Part shown: in pieces, positions 6,808-10,032 of the stretch
Numbering within the stretch: position 1 is the stretch's first letter
How the letters are laid out: every line of letters begins with the position of its first letter
Source: Candidatus Stahliibacteriota bacterium
GTDB lineage: Bacteria; Hydrothermota; UBA3073
Length of the DNA stretch: 10,032 nucleotides
Assembly: GCA_030627085.1 (NCBI GenBank)
Contig: DAOUSS010000038.1
Location: 1-10,032 of the forward strand
Direction of reading: 5' to 3'
The notes under the pieces: model-generated
What the model saw: the letters and a program-made list of their open reading frames with translations, nothing else
The model's database searches: none
Told to the model about the DNA's origin: nothing
Translations under genes and position numbers: made by a program

Positions 6808-7881
6808 TTATTTCTTTTTCAAAAGCAGAATCTCTTCTACAAGTGTATCCAGAAGCTTATCTTCCTTTACTGTTTTCAAAACCTTGCCTGTTTTAAATAT
6901 TACTCCCTTTCCCTTACCACCCGTAATCCCAAAATCTGCATCCCGTGCCTCACCGGGGCCATTAACAATGCACCCCATAACCGCAATTTTAATAGGCACC
7001 TGGTAATCAGCAACCGTCAATCGCTCTAACCTCTTTTTAAGGTTCTTTGTTAGATTCTCCACATCAATACTACATCTTCCACACACAGGACAAGATATTA
7101 TCTCAAAATTTCTCTTTCTCAATCCGAGCGCAAACAGTATTTCCATTCCAACTCTTACCTCTTCCACAGATGATGCGGTAAGCGAAACTCTTATTGTATC
7201 TCCTATGCCGTTTACAAGCAAAGAACCGATACCTATTGCAGATTTTACAGTGCCATTGAAGGTAAGACCTGCCTCTGTAACACCAAGATGGAGGGGATAT
7301 GAAAACCTTTCGTGTATTCTTTTATATGTTTCGATCGTGAATAAGGTGTTTGACGATTTTGCAGATATTACTATATCTGTGAAATCCATATCCTCAAGTA
7401 TTTCTACATTCCTTCTAACACTTTCCGTAAGTGCCTTGGGTGTCTGTCCATATCTTTTTTCTATATCCCTCTCTATAGAACCTGAATTTACCCCTATCCT
7501 TATGGGAATATTATGCTCTTTTGCAAGTTTCACGACCGCCTTCAGTCTCTCTCTTCCACCTATATTCCCGGGATTTATCCTTATCTTGTCTATGCCCTGT
7601 TCTATCGCATCAAGTGCTATCCTATAATCAAAGTGTACATCGGCCACAAGGGGCAGGCTTGTCTCCTTCTTTATCTTCTTTATATACTTCACCGACTCTT
7701 TTGTAGGAAGGGCAATCCTCACAATATCACATCCTTCTCTTTCAAGCTTTCGTATCTCATCTACGACCCTTCCTATGTCCTCTGTAGGAGACTTTACCAT
7801 AGATTGAATGGATACAGGAGCACTACCACCAATCTTTACACCTCCAACATTTACTTGTTTTGTTTGCTGCATTTTAGACAT
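6808..7881 (-). CDS. ispG: 4-hydroxy-3-methylbut-2-en-1-yl diphosphate synthase (IspG/GcpE)
   Basis: This 357-residue protein is the compact bacterial form. It converts MEcPP to HMBPP in the methylerythritol phosphate pathway, using a [4Fe-4S] cluster and an external electron donor. The N-terminal TIM-barrel half includes GCDIVRIALP, PLVADVHFDYRIAL (77-90) and the RINPGNIG loop (101-108). The C-terminal half holds the cluster ligands Cys264 and Cys267 in SCPVCGRC, Cys304 in MGCIVNGPGEA, and Glu311 as fourth ligand. All needed residues are present. It lies 20 bp after murA in the same direction. ATG at 7881 is used; an alternative ATG three codons later is possible, and neither has a Shine-Dalgarno. 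Its product feeds undecaprenyl phosphate synthesis, which fits the cell-wall neighbours. Confidence 0.97.
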   Translation of the reverse strand: MSKMQQTKQVNVGGVKIGGSAPVSIQSMVKSPTEDIGRVVDEIRKLEREGCDIVRIALPTKESVKYIKKIKKETSLPLVADVHFDYRIALDAIEQGIDKIRINPGNIGGRERLKAVVKLAKEHNIPIRIGVNSGSIERDIEKRYGQTPKALTESVRRNVEILEDMDFTDIVISAKSSNTLFTIETYKRIHERFSYPLHLGVTEAGLTFNGTVKSAIGIGSLLVNGIGDTIRVSLTASSVEEVRVGMEILFALGLRKRNFEIISCPVCGRCSIDVENLTKNLKKRLERLTVADYQVPIKIAVMGCIVNGPGEARDADFGITGGKGKGVIFKTGKVLKTVKEDKLLDTLVEEILLLKKK

Positions 7882-7901
7882 AAGACCGAAGAGAAATCAT
7901 T

Positions 7902-9149
7902 TCAAAATTGTTCTCGGGAAATTACTGCTCCTAACCCTGTAAGTTTCTCTTCAAGTTTTTCGTATCCTCTATCGATATGATAAACACGAAGTACCTCTGT
8001 CCTTCCTTCAGCGACTAAACCAGCAAGAACCAGTGCTGCTCCACATCTTATATCAGATGCCATAACCTCTGCACCATCAAGTTTTTTAACGCCCTTTATA
8101 ACTACCATTCCTTTATCTATATTTATCTCTGCTCCCATCCTCTGGAGTTCAGATATATGATTAAATCTGTCCTCGTACATCGTCTCTTTCACGAGGCTTG
8201 TCCCATTTGCAAGGCAGAGCAAAGAACATATCTGTGGCTGGAGGTCTGTCGGAAATCCTGGATAGGGAGATGTCCGTATTTCACAAGAATGAAGTCTTCT
8301 ATTACCTCTTACATATAAACCAGAAGCATCTTTGTTTATCTTGACACCCATTTCCTCAAGTTTTAATATCTCAGCTGTGGAATGTTCCGCTATTGCACCT
8401 CGTAAAAATACATCTCCAGATGTTATTGCTGAAGCAATCATAAAGGTCCCTGCTTCAAGATAGTCTGGTATAATCTCATAGGTCGTAGGATGGAGTTTCT
8501 TTACACCTTTGACATAAAAGATCCCATCAGCTTCTTTAATCCTTGCACCCATAGAATTCAAGAAGTTCACCAAGTCAATTATATGTGGCTCCGTAGCAGC
8601 ATTGATGATTTTTGTTTCCCCTTTGGCAAGAACAGATATCATAAGCAGATTCTCGGTTGCGGTAACAGAGCGCTCTGACAAATTAATCTCTTCTCCTTCC
8701 GGTCTTCCTTTTGCAACTATGTATCCATGACTTTCTGTGATTTTTACCCCAAATGTCCTGAAGCCATTCAAATGTTCGTCTATTGGTCTTGGTCCTATCG
8801 CACATCCTCCCGGTCTTGCAACCTTTGCTTCTCCATAACGAGCAATAAGCGGTCCTGTAACAAGAAACGACGCCCTCATCTTACGAACAAGTTCGTACGG
8901 TGCCTCTGGGTTGTTTACATTGCTGGTATCAATTAATAGTTTATTTTTCTCCCGGGATATCCTTGCTCCCATATACTTCATAACGGAGAGCATCGTATCT
9001 ACATCTTTAAGATATGGAACATTATGAATAACAGACGCGCCCTCTGCGAGAAGTGTTGCAGCAATTATAGGGAGCGTGGCATTTTTTGAACCGGAAATAT
9101 TTACTTCACCCTTGAGGGAATATCCACCCTCTATGATGAATTTGTGCAT
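7902..9149 (-). CDS. murA: UDP-N-acetylglucosamine 1-carboxyvinyltransferase (MurA)
   Basis: This 415-residue protein is full length for MurA. It transfers enolpyruvate from PEP to UDP-GlcNAc, the first committed step of peptidoglycan precursor synthesis in the cytosol. Visible landmarks are Lys22-Asn23 in SGSKNA, the RKMRAS segment (89-94), the catalytic loop ARPGGCAIGPRP with Cys116 (the residue alkylated by fosfomycin in sensitive enzymes), SVTATENLLM (161-170), PGFPTDLQPQ with Asp302, EDRFNH (326-331) and HIDRGYEKL (391-399). Because the loop residue is Cys rather than Asp, the enzyme is expected to be fosfomycin-sensitive (established knowledge of the family). It starts a likely unit with ispG and panD. 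No Shine-Dalgarno precedes its ATG. Confidence 0.98.
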   Translation of the reverse strand: MHKFIIEGGYSLKGEVNISGSKNATLPIIAATLLAEGASVIHNVPYLKDVDTMLSVMKYMGARISREKNKLLIDTSNVNNPEAPYELVRKMRASFLVTGPLIARYGEAKVARPGGCAIGPRPIDEHLNGFRTFGVKITESHGYIVAKGRPEGEEINLSERSVTATENLLMISVLAKGETKIINAATEPHIIDLVNFLNSMGARIKEADGIFYVKGVKKLHPTTYEIIPDYLEAGTFMIASAITSGDVFLRGAIAEHSTAEILKLEEMGVKINKDASGLYVRGNRRLHSCEIRTSPYPGFPTDLQPQICSLLCLANGTSLVKETMYEDRFNHISELQRMGAEINIDKGMVVIKGVKKLDGAEVMASDIRCGAALVLAGLVAEGRTEVLRVYHIDRGYEKLEEKLTGLGAVISREQF

Positions 9150-9163
9150 AAGCAGTTAATAAA

Positions 9164-9184
9164 AGATTACAGATTTTAGATTGT
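9164..9184. repeat. 7-bp tandem array AGATTNN, three units
   Basis: Heptamers AGATTAC, AGATTTT and AGATTGT run in tandem 14 bp before the murA start codon. This unit family also occurs upstream of glmU at 6301-6335. Confidence 0.6.
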
Positions 9185-9208
9185 AGTCAAGACGTCATTG
9201 CGTCTTAA
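9180..9208 (-). promoter_or_regulatory. Candidate sigma-70 promoter for murA (TTAAGA-N17-TACAAT)
   Basis: On the minus strand TTAAGA (9203-9208) and TACAAT (9180-9185) are separated by 17 bp. They match 4 of 6 and 5 of 6 consensus bases. Transcription would begin near 9173, about 24 nt before the murA ATG. The -10 overlaps the AGATTNN heptamers and the -35 lies in the 16-bp duplication at 9191-9222. Confidence 0.35.
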
Positions 9209-9222
9209 CGTCGTTGTGTCAA
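9189..9222. repeat. 16-bp degenerate duplication with small hairpin
   Basis: The 16-mers GACGTCATTGCGTCTT (9191-9206) and AACGTCGTTGTGTCAA (9207-9222) agree at 11 of 16 positions. AAGACG (9189-9194) and CGTCTT (9201-9206) can form a 6-bp stem with a 6-nt loop. No T-run follows, so I do not call it a terminator for queH. Confidence 0.4.
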
Positions 9223-9269
9223 TAGCCTAATTACCTAATAGCCCAATTACCTGATAGCCTACTTACCCA
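9222..9269. repeat. 8/16-bp tandem array, consensus ATAGCCTAATTACCTA, three units
   Basis: The 16-mers ATAGCCTAATTACCTA, ATAGCCCAATTACCTG and ATAGCCTACTTACCCA are tandem, and each is itself two related 8-mers. The array overlaps the stop codon and last few codons of queH. Confidence 0.8.
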
Positions 9270-9795
9270 ATGATCCACTAAATATACATCCACAGTAGCT
9301 CTGTCTGTATAGGTTATATTCTTTTGATAGTTCAACACTTCTTTTAAATCCGTTTTTCTTTTTAAAATCACACGGGAGAAATAGGAGTTTGTGTCTTTGC
9401 GCAATCTTCTCTCCAATTAGTTTTATCCTTTTAAAGCACTTGTGTGGGCTGACCGAAAGTGTAGTTGTAAACTGCTTAATACCAAGTTTTTTTGCAAGGA
9501 CAGCAGTCTCTTCTAATCGTAATTCATAACAGATCTCACACCTTTTCCCTCTCTCTGGTTCATCTTCCAACCCTTTTATCTTTTCAAACCATCTCGATAA
9601 TTCATATTCACCCGTGTGTAATTCAAATTCCATTACCTCTGATAATTTTGCTACCTCTTTGCATCTTTTATTGTATTCAGCGGGGAGTTGTATGTTTGGA
9701 TTGTAGAAATATCCTATAATATCATATCCATCCTTGCGTAATCTTTCCACACAGATAGTCGCACAGGCTGCACAACATATATGAAGAAGAGTCAT
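9259..9795 (-). CDS. queH: Epoxyqueuosine reductase QueH
   Basis: From the ATG at 9795 this is a 178-residue protein of the QueH (DUF208) family. It reduces epoxyqueuosine to queuosine at the wobble base of GUN-anticodon tRNAs and is unrelated to the cobalamin-dependent QueG. Conserved elements are HICCAACA with Cys7-Cys8 and Cys11, FYNPNI (30-35), the EPERGKRCEICYELRL block with Cys86 and Cys89, TTTLSVSPHK (110-119), FKKKNGF and YRQSYCGCIFS with Cys168 and Cys170. The paired cysteines are the family's iron-sulfur and redox-active set, and all are present. A TTG two codons upstream could add Met-Glu. I prefer the ATG, since the TTG coincides with the predicted transcription start. The last codons overlap a tandem repeat without altering the conserved part. 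Confidence 0.94.
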   Translation of the reverse strand: MTLLHICCAACATICVERLRKDGYDIIGYFYNPNIQLPAEYNKRCKEVAKLSEVMEFELHTGEYELSRWFEKIKGLEDEPERGKRCEICYELRLEETAVLAKKLGIKQFTTTLSVSPHKCFKRIKLIGEKIAQRHKLLFLPCDFKKKNGFKRSVELSKEYNLYRQSYCGCIFSGSLGK

Positions 9796-9805
9796 CTCCA
9801 ATCAA

Positions 9806-9834
9806 AGTATAACATAAAACAGTGCAAAAGTCAA
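9806..9834 (-). promoter_or_regulatory. Strong sigma-70 promoter for queH (TTGACT-N17-TATACT)
   Basis: On the minus strand TTGACT (9829-9834) and TATACT (9806-9811) are exactly 17 bp apart, each differing from consensus at one base. The expected start of transcription is near 9799. The queH ATG begins at 9795, so the leader would be only about 4-7 nt. This is the best promoter in the window and probably drives at least queH, perhaps the whole cluster. Confidence 0.8.
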
Positions 9835-9846
9835 GCAAAAAACTCA

Positions 9847-10010
9847 CCACAGAGAACACAGAGAACTTTTATTTAAAAATAGCAAAACCTCTGTGCTCTC
9901 CTTCAAACTCAAGATCTATTCAATCTCAATTATTCGAAACAAATAAAAATAGTTCAACCATTTGAGCACACAGAGAATAAATAAATATTGTTTCTCCGTG
10001 TCCTCTGTGG
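9847..10010 (-). repeat. Mosaic CACAGAG element, right copy (164 bp, inverted)
   Basis: Read on the minus strand it carries the same four boxes as the left copy: A (9993-10010), B (within 9964-9976), C GGAGAGCACAGAGGT (9887-9901) and D ending in CTCTGTGTTCTCTGTGG (9847-9863). The A-to-B part matches the left copy at 46 of 50 bases. The B-to-C spacer differs in sequence but is nearly equal in length (62 versus 61 nt). The C-to-D spacer is 21 nt against 35 nt. It lies just upstream of the queH promoter. The remaining 10011-10032 shows nothing recognisable. Confidence 0.8.
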
Positions 10011-10032
10011 TATAGTTTCCTATGCAATCAAG

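Noticed and set aside
9189..9206. Intrinsic terminator between queH and murA
   Set aside because: The stem is only 6 bp with no T-run, and it sits within a degenerate duplication.
9847..10010. Insertion sequence with transposase
   Set aside because: No transposase-like reading frame is present in or near either copy; at most these are non-autonomous elements.

Overview
This window (roughly 40% GC by eye) carries nine protein genes, all on the minus strand. They fill about 420-9795 and read right to left. No mobile gene, rRNA, tRNA or CRISPR array was seen. The organism is a Gram-negative-type bacterium with peptidoglycan and the MEP isoprenoid route. Two things point weakly to an uncultured lineage near the FCB assemblage or a WOR-3-like candidate phylum: the long coiled-coil protein resembling DUF4175, and the near absence of Shine-Dalgarno sequences. 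That placement is inference.

In transcription order (right to left) the genes are: queH (tRNA queuosine, last step), murA (first committed step of peptidoglycan precursor synthesis), ispG (MEP pathway; feeds undecaprenyl phosphate), panD (beta-alanine for CoA), a short GlmU-like uridylyltransferase (UDP-GlcNAc, the MurA substrate), a membrane-anchored LytR_C-domain protein, rsfS (ribosome silencing factor), a 1045-residue DUF4175-like membrane and coiled-coil protein, and a membrane-anchored gluzincin of the peptidase MA type. MurA, GlmU and IspG together supply cell-wall precursors. LytR_C, the DUF4175-like protein and the peptidase are envelope proteins. Short gaps or overlaps join murA-ispG (20 bp), ispG-panD (about 40 bp), lytR_C-rsfS (4-bp overlap), rsfS-DUF4175 (about 60 bp) and DUF4175-peptidase (1 bp). 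Gaps of 100-165 bp lie before murA, glmU and lytR_C.

The intergenic DNA is the unusual part. First, the cluster is bracketed by two copies of a ~165-177 bp mosaic element (78-254 and 9847-10010) in opposite orientation. Each has four CACAGAG-type boxes in nested inverted arrangement; a further fragment at 283-358 encloses a perfect 11-bp hairpin. Second, all three larger gaps inside the cluster (5195-5358, 6286-6407, 9150-9258) are built largely of degenerate 7-bp or 8-bp tandem repeats, which run into the stop codons of glmU and queH. A near-consensus sigma-70 promoter lies so close to queH that its mRNA should be nearly leaderless.

I see no new defence or biosynthetic system here. The points most worth checking are the flanking repeat family, the heptamer/octamer arrays, the GlmU lacking its acetyltransferase domain, the leaderless queH promoter, and the paired DUF4175-like protein and metallopeptidase.
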